DNA of 64,000 bases from Moringa oleifera (taxonomy: Eukaryota > Streptophyta > Magnoliopsida > Brassicales > Moringaceae). Shown piece after piece: positions 1 to 11,893 of the stretch (position 1 is its first letter; each line of letters opens with the position of its first letter). Location: positions 11,224,001-11,288,000 of the forward strand of contig JAJFZO010000609.1 in assembly GCA_021397835.1 (NCBI GenBank), written 5' to 3'. The position numbers and the translations under genes were made by a program. A model generated the notes under the pieces. That model saw only the letters and a list, made by a program, of their open reading frames with translations, did not search any database and had not been told where the DNA came from.

Positions 1-1240
1 AACCTCCTCTGCTCCTGCGTCAGCCCTCCCCAATAAGAATACCGCCGTACAGTCTTCTAAATAAAAGCACCGTTGTCTCTTTCCTCGACCGGTTCCATTG
101 ACTTTCTGTTACGACCACGCATCATGTCTGTCGTCTCAAACCGGGCAGTTTATGATACGGAGAGGGGGTTAGAGAGTATGAAGAAAACGCGTGGGTGAGA
201 AGCAGCGAAACCTTGCCCACTCATTCCAATGGAGAATGCAGAATCCTCACGCGGCAATAACACCATCGTTTTCCACGTGTCTGGATTCGTTTGGTGGAGG
301 CAACGTGCACTTGCCGCTTCCCCTTCCTCTTTTATTTAAAATTTTTCGAATTAAAATAAAACGAGAAAACAACATTGTGGATGGTGGTGGTCCACCGAGT
401 GGGTCCCACACCGGGCTTATTGCTTACCAGCAAGTCGGCAAATTTAAAAAACCGTATGTCACGCCATCTCTCTTCAACTCCGTTTTATTAAGTGGACGAA
501 CATTACTGCAATCAATGTCCTTCAGAACCGGTTTTACAAGACTACCCTTACTTACTCCAGCACATCTATCATCCCCTTGATAAACATGATTTAATTTTTT
601 TCAAAAATAATAATTATTTTATGTTAAATAAAAAATATTTAAAGTTTATAATTTTGCTTTCCTTTTTTATTCATTAAAAGGTATTAAAATAAATTTTAAT
701 ATATTAATTTTATTTAAATTAGATATTGATTTTGAATTATTACAAAAAATTAAAAGTATTTTTATTATTAAGGTATTTCAAAAATGATTAAAATAGGTTC
801 TTTACTTTATGAATAATTTTCAATGATTTTAATTTTTTTAAATAAAATAATTTTGACAAGTATTTTAAATATTTAGAAAATTTAAAATTTTTTGAAACGA
901 TAACTTTAATATTTACTTTACATTTATAAGAAAATATTAACACAAAATTGGTTGTAAATTTTTTTTTTATTTTTAATATTTAAAATTTTTAAGAAAATAT
1001 AATTTAAATTTTATGTAAAACCTAAGCAGTACAAAATTTAAGAATAAATAGTATTTAATAAAATGAGAGGAATAAGAATCCAATGTGCACATTGTATTAC
1101 CTGATGAGGGCAGAAATGTGAATTCGGCTCCCGAGGGCAGAAATGTGAATTGGTGCTGAAACGGTAGCCGTCAACGTGCATGAAGGCAACAGCGAGTTGG
1201 GCTGTCAGAAAATTAAAGAATATGAATAAATAAAATAAAG
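1..1240. other. AT-rich spacer, no gene seen
   Basis: No coding region here is supported. Bases 1-580 are of mixed composition with only short ORFs lacking recognisable domains. From about 590 to 1080 the sequence is almost pure A/T. A 19-bp direct repeat (starting GAGGGCAGAAATG) occurs at 1106-1124 and 1133-1151. The stretch probably supplies distal promoter sequence for the JAZ gene to its right. Confidence 0.6.
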
Positions 1241-1252
1241 AAAATGAAATAC

Positions 1253-1269
1253 AACACGTGTTATAAAAG
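1253..1269 (+). promoter_or_regulatory. G-box abutting a TATA-like box upstream of JAZ gene
   Basis: A 10-bp palindrome AACACGTGTT (1253-1262) contains the G-box core CACGTG at 1255-1260 and runs directly into TTATAAAAG (1261-1269). G-boxes are the binding sites of MYC2-type bHLH factors, and JAZ genes are established MYC2 targets. The site is about 390 bp before the JAZ start codon. That it is the core promoter is inferred; the transcription start was not seen. Confidence 0.55.
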
Positions 1270-1653
1270 TTCGACAAAGGAGACTAAACAATGGGGGGAA
1301 AACCCTCAGAAGGTGCAAGGAACAAGCCAAAAGAAACCCCATTTATTCCTCGTGGTCTTTTTAACTCAACCTCAAAAAAAAAAAAAAAAAAAAAAAGGGG
1401 AGAGAGATGATAAATCTCTCGCTCGCCCATTTTCATACCCAAGACTGATTGATTGTATTCACTGTATCAAGTACACAAAAACGTCTGTATGCTTAGAGAG
1501 GTTACCGCTTTCTCTTCATAGGAGAAGTAGAAGAAAAAGAAGAAGAGGAAGAAAAAGAATTATTCTGTTAGTTCTCTCTCGCAGCGTTCATCGCAAATTC
1601 TGTTTGGTTTCATTTCTTGTTCCGTGTTGTGGGCGTTTGTGTTGGCCTGAAGT

Positions 1654-3849
1654 ATGTCGAGCTCGCCGGAACATTCGGAATTTTCCGGGCTGAATCCCAC
1701 GAAGTTGACGGAGAAACCAAGCTTCTCTCAGACTTGTAGCTTGCTGAGTCAGTACTTGAAGGAGAAAGGTAGCTTCGGAGATCTGAGCCTGGGGATGACA
1801 TGCAACACGGAAGCAAATGGTAAGCAGAGTAGAAAGCGTAATTTGTTTCCTTTTCTTCAATTCCGAATTCTGTCCAGATTTTTTTTCTTTTTATTACTTG
1901 TCGGTGTGGGGGTTGCTATTCTTTGCCTTTGGTCGCATAGAAGGAGAAGGAAACCGGAGGAAAATCGGAGACGTGGGGAGTTTTCTTTTTTTGGTTATAA
2001 TTCAATTAATAGATGGGACTTATTTAAGGTGAGACATTAATTGTTGCATGAGGTTCGGTTACCTCCAAAGTGGGTCATAAAGGTGAAACTCAAGTAAGTT
2101 TTCTGGGTTAGCTAAAAAAGAAAAAAGCTTTAATGCTGAATTACATACCGTTCTTGAGTTTATTCAATCTTTACCTGAATCTGAAACTGTTTCCAATTCT
2201 ATAAATCTCTTTAAATACTGTTCCTTACATCTGAAAATCAACTGGATCCTTACTGCACGTTAAGCGTGCATGCTTGTTTGGTCTTCTTTTCTGATGGATT
2301 CTTTGAGTGTCTCATCACCAGATCCACAAAACTCGCTTCTGTAATTGACGAATTCCTGTTACATGGTTCATCAGGCGGAAAACATGTCCTTTACTCTCTA
2401 TCTTTCTTCTTGAAACTATCGGATTTCCTTTTTCTTTTTCTAATCCTCTCTCTCTCTCTCTCTCTCAATTAGTTTTTTTTTTTTAAATTTTTTAAAAAAA
2501 TTAATTTGGCACAAAAATTTCAGTTGAGAAAATCCCTCTTCCGAGGGAAAGATACCCGAATGTCATTCAAATTCGAGAAAGACTCGCCGTGAATCTCATT
2601 ATACAACCCATAAACCCGTTTCACTAAATTACATGTGTTTAAGTCCTTTTCTTATTAATTTGATTAGCCAATTGAGAAGCTCTACTAGTAGTAGTAGATG
2701 TTGGAAATGAGGAAAAGAGGTCTGATGTTTGATTTGATGTATCCAAATGTTGCAGGGACACCTGAGCTTCGGAGTCAGACAATGAGTTTGTTTCCTCTCA
2801 CTGACAAACCAACTGAGGCTTCTGGCAGCAGAAACATGGTGGGTCCTTGCATTTTGAAATCCATGGATTTGTTTCCTGACCAAGCTGCCTTCTTGCCTTC
2901 TCCTCCCAAGCAACAAAAGCTTCTAAAAATGGCTGATTCTAGGTGAGTGCTAAGTGAACGATTCAGTTGTAGCTCTTGTTCTTTTTTCATACTTATGAAG
3001 CTGATCCTTGGTTCTTCGACTAATTACGGTTTTCCGTATGTGTTAGTGTAAACAAGCCTGTGCCAGGGGAAGTTCAAACTGATCAGATGACTATATTTTA
3101 TGGGGGCAAAGTGTTGGTGTTCAACCATCTTCCAGCTGACAAAGCTAAGGAAATCATGCTCTTAGCAAGCAAGGAAAGCACCCAAAACTACTCTGCCTTT
3201 ACCTCTAATATGAGCTACAACACCCAGGCTGCCTTTTCTCCTAAATCGGTGACAGCTGAATCCAGCAGTTCTCTTGGTCCTTCTCCCCAAAATGGAGTTC
3301 CAAGTTTCAGCAACAACACAACCCAGGAACGCATCATTCAAGCTCCCACAGCCTCACTGGGTTGCGGTAAGATTGCTTATCTTTTGACTACTTTGATATT
3401 CTTTATCTAGATGTGACAGAGAATAGATAGCTTTATATTTCTGTTGATTCTAATTGAGGGCTTTTATATTTCTATTGATTCTAATTGAGGGCTTTTCTTT
3501 TCTTATTTTCAACTGCAGAACTTCCAATTGCTAGGAGAGCCTCACTCCACCGGTTCCTGGAGAAGAGAAAGGATAGGTAACGATTCATAAATCACATACA
3601 TTTGCTCCTTGGTGTGTTTGAATCCATTGCTGCTAGTTACCACAGGAATTAATTTACAGGTCATCTGGCTATCCAATTAGTGTAATGTGCGGCTTTTATG
3701 CTTGTGTTGACGTGGGTGTTGCTCTCTTATGACTTGCTTACAGAATTACTGGAAAAGCACCATACCAGATGGGTAACCCAGGGGCTGGAGCTTGCAAGCC
3801 AGAAGAAAGCAAGTCATGGCTGGGTTTAGCTGCACAGTCACCACAGTAG
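1654..3849 (+). CDS. JAZ/TIFY10A-like jasmonate ZIM-domain repressor
   Basis: Five coding exons join in frame: 1654-1819, 2756-2942, 3047-3366, 3519-3576 and 3744-3849, giving 278 residues. The N-terminal block [20 protein letters not shown] is typical of the JAZ1/JAZ2 (TIFY10A/B) group. The TIFY (ZIM) motif TIFYGG is at residues 133-138 and mediates JAZ dimerisation and NINJA binding in this family. The Jas motif starts [13 protein letters not shown] (225-237), continues to KDR (244), and ends with a PY motif near 250. It is the COI1 degron and MYC-binding helix. JAZ proteins repress MYC factors in the nucleus until jasmonoyl-isoleucine triggers SCF-COI1 degradation. The last intron splits Jas between R244 and I245, the conserved Jas-intron position. 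Introns 1 and 3 contain CT-rich and short tandem-duplicated sequence. Family assignment is firm; the exact orthologue (JAZ1 or JAZ2) is not resolved. Confidence 0.95.
3431..3491 (+). repeat. 30-bp tandem duplication in JAZ intron 3
   Basis: Two near-identical units, 3431-3460 and 3461-3491, lie inside intron 3 (3367-3518) and differ by one substitution and one T. No effect on splicing is apparent, because the branch and acceptor region follows intact. Confidence 0.8.
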
Positions 3850-4342
3850 TTGGAAGCATATGTTGGGGTATTTTTAGAACTCTAGTTGAGAGTTTTAGGG
3901 CCTGGCAGGAGCCCTTATCTGGTTCCATTTAGGTATGGCTCCAGGGAGCTGATTACAGATCTAACTGTATCAGAATCTCAAGTTTTAGTTTTTGTAATTA
4001 AAAGTTATCTTATAAAATATTTTTTAGTTCATGATAAATTATAATGCCCATCATTAATTGGGTGTTCGTCGTTTGTCATAATTGTAAGTGGCACCATTAC
4101 CATTCTCCTAGAAAGAAAGGGAGAGTGACAAAACCCAACAATAGAACAGACCTGATAAAGAAAGATACGCCTTTTCTTTTCCTTTCTCTTTCTTCCAACA
4201 TAAGATTTCAAGTATCTCAAATTTGTACTGTTTGTCTCACAATTGTCATCATCTTTTATCGTTTAAGCTTTTTCCCACGTGAACAAAGACGTTTTCTTTG
4301 TTTGGGAAACCCAATTGATAGACAGGACACCGTGTGGAAGAA

Positions 4343-4450
4343 GTTTTTGAAATCGTATTGTGAAGTTTCAAGTGTGAAGGGGCTAAAGCATCTTTAGTTT
4401 TTGAAATCGTATTGTTAAGTTTCAAGTGTGAAGGGGCCAAAGCATCCTTA
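4343..4450 (+). repeat. 54-bp tandem duplication
   Basis: Unit 1 is 4343-4396 and unit 2 is 4397-4450. Both begin GTTTTTGAAATCGTATTG and end in AAAGCATC(T/C)TTA, with only a few substitutions between them, so this is a recent local duplication. Nothing coding is disrupted. Confidence 0.85.
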
Positions 4451-4842
4451 TCAGTATCACCGCCTCCATAGCACCATCTGCTAACCAACAGCAGAGTCTA
4501 ATCATCATCATCGCAGTCACTCTCACGATGCTCTGTTCTGTTCTGTTGCTCTCCATTATTATCCACTTGGGTTCTGTGCTTTTTCTTGTCTTCTTTGACA
4601 AAATGTATCATTTCCTGCCAACTCTTTTAATAAATCGAAAGGCGAAGAGGAAGATGAACATGAAGACGACTGACTTTTCTTTTTCCTTTTTCTTTTTTTT
4701 TTTAAAATAGAAAGAAGTCTTTTAGAAGATACCAAATCTTGAGTTTGAAAGACTCCTTCAAATTCCTCACGTGGGTGTTTCATTTTAACCAGTCATCAGA
4801 GCAGAATAATACATAAATGCAGCCCTGAAAGAAAGAAAAAGC

Positions 4843-4900
4843 AGAAGAAGAAGAAGAAGAAGAAGAAGAAGAAGAAGAAGAAGAAGAAGACGACGACGAC
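4843..4900 (+). repeat. (GAA)n microsatellite followed by (CGA)n
   Basis: About 16 uninterrupted GAA triplets (4843-4890) pass into four CGA triplets. A polyglutamate/polyphenylalanine shadow ORF here is an artefact of the repeat. Confidence 0.95.
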
Positions 4901-5879
4901 TCCGACACTGTCGGGCGTTTCTTTGAAAATGAAGGAATCTTCCACTTTTAAAAATTTTTCAAAAAAAGAAAAAGAAGCACGCGGTATTTGAAACTTTTGA
5001 ACACGCGGAAATGACACCATTTCAACATCTCTTCCGTGTAATCCCCAAGCTCAGGCCAACCAGTAAAAGGTTCCACATTTCCCTATTCACGCAGATTCTG
5101 TACAGACTGAGGCTTTCTCAAGTTTTTAAAGCACTGAAGTTACTGTGATTTTAATGTTCAAAAATATTTTTTTTTAAATATTTTAATATCAAAAATTTCA
5201 TCTTTTAACTTATTTATATTAAATTGTTGTTATAAATATTTTTTAATAACATTTTACAAAAATTATTTAATATTTATAATTAATTAATTAATTTAAAATA
5301 AATAAAATAATATTTACATTCTGAATAGTGATTCCAAATTTTTTTTATTATTATTTGTAATTTAGTTTTAATCAATATCATAATTTGAATATGTATTCCA
5401 ATTATTAATTTTTAGTTATGATTTTAATTAGAATAAATTATACTTTTATTATATTTATTTGAGATCTAAATTATTTAAGTCATAAAATTTAATCTAATTA
5501 AGAATTTTATATATATAATTTTTAAGTATTATTTTGAATACCATATATAATTTTATCATTAATTAAAATATATAATTAATAATAATTATTTAAATAAATT
5601 AAATTATTCAGTAAATATCATTTTTATTATTAAAATTAAAATATTTTTAATAATATAATTTTTTCATAACAATAGAATATATATGAAGCTATTTATTAAA
5701 AATATAATTTTAATAAAAATTAAAAATAATATAATAAATTTTAAAAAAATACATTTGCTGCTGGTATGCCTTAAATTTGTCATCTCCTTAAAGACAAATT
5801 AACAGAAATTTTAACACCAAAACAATGCTTTGCCATTCTCCTTGGTGTTAGTCCTGATTGTTTGCTTCAATGTCCGGCA

Positions 5880-5939
5880 GGCCCAATTTGAAACCCATTG
5901 CCCTACCAGAGCCCAATCTGGGCCTTGGGAGTGTGGGCC
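5880..5939 (+). promoter_or_regulatory. Cluster of site II (TGGGCC/GGCCCA) elements upstream of UBP1-like gene
   Basis: GGCCCA at 5880-5885, TGGGCC at 5919-5924 and TGGGCC at 5934-5939 lie 340-400 bp before the start codon. Site II elements are bound by TCP factors and are common in promoters of plant genes for translation and RNA metabolism. That they act on this gene is inferred from spacing and clustering. Confidence 0.5.
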
Positions 5940-6280
5940 TCGGACAACCCGACTGATGTCTCATATATGTTAAAGAAATAAAAAAAAAAAAAAAAGAGTA
6001 AAAGAGAAGGTCAGTATTTATAAAAATCTGTTAAAGGAAACCACTGTTTTCTTTACTCGGTCTCCCTTCTTTCTTCTTCGTTCTCGTCTCTGCCCTCTCG
6101 GTCGAGGGTTTTCCCTTTTTTTTTCTTTTTCTTTTTTTTCTTTTTCTTTTTTCTCTTTGTTTTTCTTTTCTTTTTTCTTTTATTTCATTGTCTTCTACCG
6201 CTTCAAACCCCCTGAAACCGTAAGAGTGTTAATTTTCCTCAATCGCAAGAATACTATCTTTCTATATTTGTACGTCTAAG

Positions 6281-9200
6281 ATGCAGCAGCAACGGCTAAA
6301 GCAACAGGCTATGGTGCAGCAGTCTCTGTACCATTACCCTAGTCTCCTGGCTGCACCTCAGGTTCGTGTTTCATTTTCTGGCGTCTATTTCTCACTTGGT
6401 TGCGTTTAGATTTGATCGTCTTGCCCCTCTGTGCTCAAATAACCTGGTCAAGCATGATTAAAGGTGGAATTGATTACCTGATGATTAAATTAGAGATTGG
6501 CTTTTGGGAGAATTTCTTTCACCAGGGTAGCTGATATTTTTATCTCTACAGTTTACCCTTTAGTCTTAGAAATGCGTTTTGTTGATATACCTTGCTTTCT
6601 CAAAGGAAAAGTTCCTGAAAAATGTATTTCAGACACTTCTGTTTTCTATCATGTGCATTATAATTTTTATTTCAAGGTGTTTTTTTCACTAGTTGCGGGC
6701 ACTTAGGACTGATTGGCTTTGATTGCGGATGTTTTTTTATTTAGATTAACTGATTCTGATTTCATGTTTTTCTGTTCTCATGGTGATTATGTGGGGATTT
6801 TCAAGAAATGTAGCTTTTTGTGCTTGTTTGCTTTTGCTTGGCACTGTCCCATGTGAGTTTAACCCTCTGTTATTAAGACCTCACTTCCTATAATAACTAA
6901 TCTTCCCAGAGTAGGGTTGGGGGAGTGTCGGGTGATGACCCAATTAGAAATTATGCATTATACTTGTAAGGAGTGTAGGTGAGACTTTAGGAAATTTTAT
7001 TATATTATTTTCTTTTTTCCTTTTTGCTACTTTTTCTTTTACATTTTTCTTTTGCAGATAGAGCCTATCTTGAGTGGAAATCTGCCTCCTGGCTTTGATT
7101 CAAGTACATGCCGCAGTGTGTGAGTGTTGCACAGACATTTTACTTCTTGTTTTTGTTTTCTTTTATTGAGTCATGTAAATATACTCATTTGTAGGTGCTT
7201 CTATATTTTTGTTGACAAATTGAATGTTTCTTTTTCTTTTGTTAGTCTTGCCCTTCCTCTTGTTTGATTGTTGTTGTTGTTGTTGTTTTTTTTTTTTCCC
7301 CCCTTTTTTTGGACTTCTCATTTTGTGATCTGATTAGTCCTTGCTTATGTTCTTATTTCCCATTAACATTTCTTTTATTGAGTTGTTTTTCCATAATTAT
7401 GTTAATTTTTTTTCCATGTATGAAAAAATAGATATGTTGGAAATATACACCCACAGGTCACAGAACCTCTTCTTCAAGAAGTTTTCATAAGTACTGGTCC
7501 CATAGAAGGATGCAAACTCATAAAGAAAGAAAAGGTAAACTTTCAGTGGGACAGTTTCATTAGATGGTTAAATGAGTTAATGTTCCCTCATAATATTTCT
7601 TGTTTTCTAATCCTTTTTCTTCATTTCTATTATATATATAATTTTTTTTCTTTGTGTCTTTTTGGCTGCTGATTTGGCACTCATTTCTTTTCTTCTCAGT
7701 CAGCCTACGGCTTTGTGGACTACTTTGATCGCAGATCTGCTGCCCTTGCTATAGTTACTCTCAACGGCAGGCATTTGTAAGTGAAAATCCAAATTGGGGT
7801 CTGATTCTGATCTGTTCTAAATTCTAATACGAAGTTTATTTTGTAGGTTTGGGCAACCTATCAAAGTTAACTGGGCTTATGCAAGCAGTCAGAGAGAGGA
7901 TACATCAGGTTTATGTACACATTAATTTCATGTTTGTTTAGTTACGAGGCTCAGGATGGCATATCTAAGTAATATGTTATGTAATTTTCATCTTGACATG
8001 CAGGTCATTTTAACATCTTTGTTGGTGATCTTAGCCCTGAGGTCACTGATGCTACTTTGTTTGCATGCTTCTCTGTGTATCCTTCTTGCTCGTAAGCTCC
8101 AATCCATGTTTTTTCTGTATGAATATGTTTCTTATCCTGCATTTCAGGAAATAGGGATCATAACATTTCTAAATTTGTCTTGTTGAAAGACTGATTTGAT
8201 GTATGCACTTAACAGAGATGCGAGAGTTATGTGGGATCAAAAGACTGGGCGTTCAAGGGGTTTTGGGTTTGTTTCATTTCGAAATCAGCAGGTAACCAAT
8301 TTACCTTGAGAATCATCTATTGAATAATTGGCATCCTCCCATTCTTATTGTTCTTAATGTCATGATTATATCATTCTCCTTTTTTTTTTAGGATGCCCAG
8401 AGCGCAATAAATGACTTAAATGGTATGGAAGTTGTAGTCTCTCATAGAGTTGTCTTTTCATTTTTGTTTTATTAATTTTTTTATATTTAACACAGTAACA
8501 CCCAAGCAACAATAGAGCAACAAAAGAAGGAACTTTATTGTTTATTGGTACCTGAACTATCCCGGTCTGCATCTTATTCTTGTGCTTAATTAATTGGAGG
8601 TTTATATCATATTCTTGTATTTAAATTACTCGGGAAAAATGTATGTGTTGAGGGGGGGGGGGGGGTTAAAGAGTGCATTGTATTAGGAATTGTTGAAATA
8701 TATCAATCAATTCCGTTTAGCATAATTGTTTCCCTGCTTGGTATCACAGGAAAGTGGCTTGGAAGTAGACAGATTCGCTGTAACTGGGCTGCAAAAGGTG
8801 CTAATACCAATGATGACAGCCAGAGTGCAGACTCCAAAAGCGTTGTAGAACTTACAAATGGAGCATCTGGTGAGCTTAACTATGATCATAAATTGTTATT
8901 AGCGCTTTCAAAGATCTAATTCAGAAGCTGCAGGTCTTCCTTAGCACTTACATGTATAAATGTGGACATATTTCTTCCCATTTTGTTTTGGTTCTTTGGG
9001 AGTGTCATCAGGTAGATTAAAGTTTATCTATTTTAAACTGAATCCACGTTACATTTTTCTGTCACTGTGTCTCTCTCTAGCTTTTCCTGGAAATGAGTGT
9101 TGAACTTTGTTGATATATATATATATAGTCTAGTTTTTTAATGTAGTAGTAATAGAAACTATTGTGAAACATTACAATCCTGTGCTGACTTGTCTTTCCA

Positions 9201-11893
9201 TATTATTGTTTTCAAAGATTCATTACGCTTTCATTTAGCATTTATCTTGTGTCCTTAGTGTTACTGTTCTTTGAGGGCTGTTCTACATTGGAGCCACTGT
9301 CTTTCTATATAATGTTGGAGATATAACGTTTTCTTTTGCATGGATTCTTCACCGTGACGGCTATTCTTTAGCCTGCTTCTTGTTTTAGGAGATTGAAAAG
9401 TTGTCTGAAATGTGGTTTAGGCTTCTATAAATTCTTGCTAGCACAATATTTCTCTAGCAATTCTGGTTCTGGTTGGGTTTCATCGTTATTATTGTGGCTT
9501 TGATACTCTTCTGAAAACCAAACGTCTGTATCCGTTGGTGTGATGTTTCTTTTGTATTGCCATGTTTAGTGCCATCATTACATTATATTTTTCTCAAGCA
9601 GAGGATGGTCAAGAAAGGGCTAATGACGATGCTCCAGAGAACAATCCTCAGTATACCACCGTTTATGTTGGGAATCTTGCACCAGAGGCAAGGATTTCTT
9701 CCTTTGAATTGTAATATTTACCATACTGGTTCTTCGATCCGATTGATGTAAAACATGCATCCACTATGAATATCCTGGTCCTACCATTGGACAGAAACTG
9801 ATGGAATGTTGAATTGGGTGATCCCCATAGAACTGTTACTCAAATTTTCTATAATTTAAGCCGTCAGGACTAGAAAGTGAAACTTATTGTAGTAGAATAT
9901 ATGTTGTACTCAGATGATGTGGAGTTTGTGGACAAATGTACAATCAGCAACTGTTTATGGATTTTATAATCCCTAAAACATGTGCTAGCAATATAAATGG
10001 ATGTTCAGTGTTCTTAATTGGTTGATTATATTCTAGAGAATCTACATCAAAGGAAACCTATCAAGTAGTTCTGGTGTCTTTGCAGATTTCATAGATGATC
10101 ATATCGATCACATGAACCATCATGTGAAGTGTGTGTGAATTTTGTGGTAATAACATTTGATCGGTTGCTCCCAACAGATATCTGCGATACAGCTACATAT
10201 CAATTCATCTATTTCTAGTCGTCTTGTCTGGTTTTTAACGTTTCTTTTGCAAAGAATAAATATGCCAAAGATGTTTTCCTTGTGTTCTTTTTCTTGTTGG
10301 TTTTTCTCATAGCGAATAGATTGCAGGTTAGTTCAGTTGATCTCCATCGTCATTTCCATTCCCTTGGTGCTGGAACTATTGAAGATGTACGAGTTCAACG
10401 TGATAAGGGTTTTGGGTTTGTAAGATACACTACACACAATGAAGCAGCACTGGCTATTCAGATGGGAAACGCCCGAATTCTCTGTGGCAAACCAATTAAG
10501 GTATTTATGTTTATTTTGAAAAATTCGTTTGCAATTGGAGTTTGGCAGTTACTGATGCAAAAATTCATGCTATGCTTAAACAATAGTATCTATTGCGGTT
10601 CTTATGCATTGTGTTGTTTGTCCTCTTAATGAAAAAGAAAAAAAAAAGCATTATGTTGTCTAACACATCTCCATCCCAATTGCGGGAAACCTTTCTCCTG
10701 GCTTTGGTGATTAATGATTTTTTTTTTGTTTTTCATAGGCAGTTAACAAAATAAAATTTTTTGATTAGAGGCATAGTTGAGTTAAACTGAAATTTCAAGA
10801 ACTCTGGTTCCATGGTCAGTTTTCCATACATGATAAAACTGTATGGATATAATTTGTAGTCTTAATTTGTGAACTCAAATATGGATTGATCTTGTGACCT
10901 TAAGAATGTTGAGGTTAGCTTTTGGGTCAGAGTATTATAAATGTGGGATTGGAGTAATTATTGTGTAAATGAGGGGAACCTAGTTAGTGCATAGAGCTAC
11001 TAACGTCTTAGTACCAACAAGAAATGGAATAGGTTGCACCCCTTGGTGCCCTGTAAATAATACTTAATCATTATGTTTCTGCTAAAAAAAAAAAAGTTTA
11101 GCTTTGGGCAAAACAAGGTCATTTGTTGTGGAAGCTATAAATTGTTTGAACAATGTTTTTGGACCTTAGTGCCATGCGCTGGAGTGAGAGAGTTTTTCTG
11201 TCTTATTGAGTGGTGCATCAGAATAGGGGTTGTGGACTGTTGGATTTATTGTTCAATCATTTTTGCTGCTGACTGCTGAAGACCAAATTTTGTATTTTCA
11301 GTTCAGACCAGCTACTACCAGAAAATGAAATGTTTATATCTGTGCCTTATGTTGCATAGGTCGATCTGCAAATCTGAAGCATTTTCTCTGCACCAAATCT
11401 GAAACTTTTGAAATTATTATTTATTGGTATAATTAATTCTACCTGGTCTGAGTGAGGAAATTCAGGTTGCAGTCTATAATCAACAAGATATATACATTAA
11501 TATGGTTGGAGTTTAGCTCCTGTTTCCATTGCTGCATTCAGATTAGTTCTTCAGTAATGCAGATTTTTGTTGTAGCATTTGCCATGCAATGTTTTGGTCT
11601 TGCAGTGTTCTTGGGGTAGCAAGCCAACACCACCAGGAATGAGCTCTATCCTGCTTCCACCACCAGCTACTGCTTACACGCCAGGTCTTTCAGCCGCTGA
11701 CCTTGCAGCATATGAACGACAGATGGCCTTGAGCAAATTGGCTGGTGCACAGGCCCTGATGCATCCACAGGGTCAGCACGCCCTTAAGCAGGCAGCCATC
11801 GGAATGAATGCAGCTGGAGCCAGTCAGGCCATCTATGATGCTGGATACCATAATGTTGCAACAACTCAGCAGTTGATGTATTATCATTTATAG
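6281..11893 (+). CDS. UBP1-like oligouridylate-binding protein (three RRMs)
   Basis: Twelve coding exons join in frame: 6281-6361, 7058-7119, 7432-7534, 7700-7776, 7847-7908, 8004-8091, 8216-8291, 8392-8422, 8750-8869, 9602-9687, 10327-10500 and 11606-11893. They encode 415 residues. A Gln-rich N-terminus (MQQQRLKQQ) precedes three RRMs. RRM1 has RNP2 VYVGNI and RNP1 AYGFVDYF, from about residue 48. RRM2 has IFVGDL and GFGFVSF, from about 130. RRM3 has VYVGNL and GFGFVRY, from about 254. The order and motifs match plant UBP1 proteins, TIA-1-like factors that bind U-rich introns and 3' ends, stabilise mRNA and enter stress granules. The tail has Pro-rich and Ala/Gln-rich segments. The intron between exons 10 and 11 has a GC donor. 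The predicted leader (about 6050-6250) is strongly pyrimidine-rich. RBP45/47 proteins are the main alternative family, but UBP1 fits better. Confidence 0.95.
8652..8665 (+). repeat. Run of 14 G in UBP1-like intron 8
   Basis: Fourteen consecutive G lie in the intron 8423-8749. Such a tract is length-unstable and could form a G-quadruplex in the pre-mRNA. It may also be an assembly-sensitive homopolymer. Confidence 0.9.

Larger units (their letters stand above)
3850..5760. other. JAZ 3' flank and spacer with simple repeats
   Basis: This stretch starts with the JAZ 3' untranslated region. It carries a 54-bp tandem duplication (4343-4450) and a GAA microsatellite (4843-4890), followed by about 600 bp of almost pure A/T (5150-5760). 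ORFs here (for example 4044-4397 and 4528-4710) lack domains and sit in repetitive or low-complexity sequence, so I do not call a gene. Confidence 0.55.

Noticed and set aside
4796..5020. Polyphenylalanine ORF on the minus strand
   Set aside because: Translation of the GAA microsatellite.
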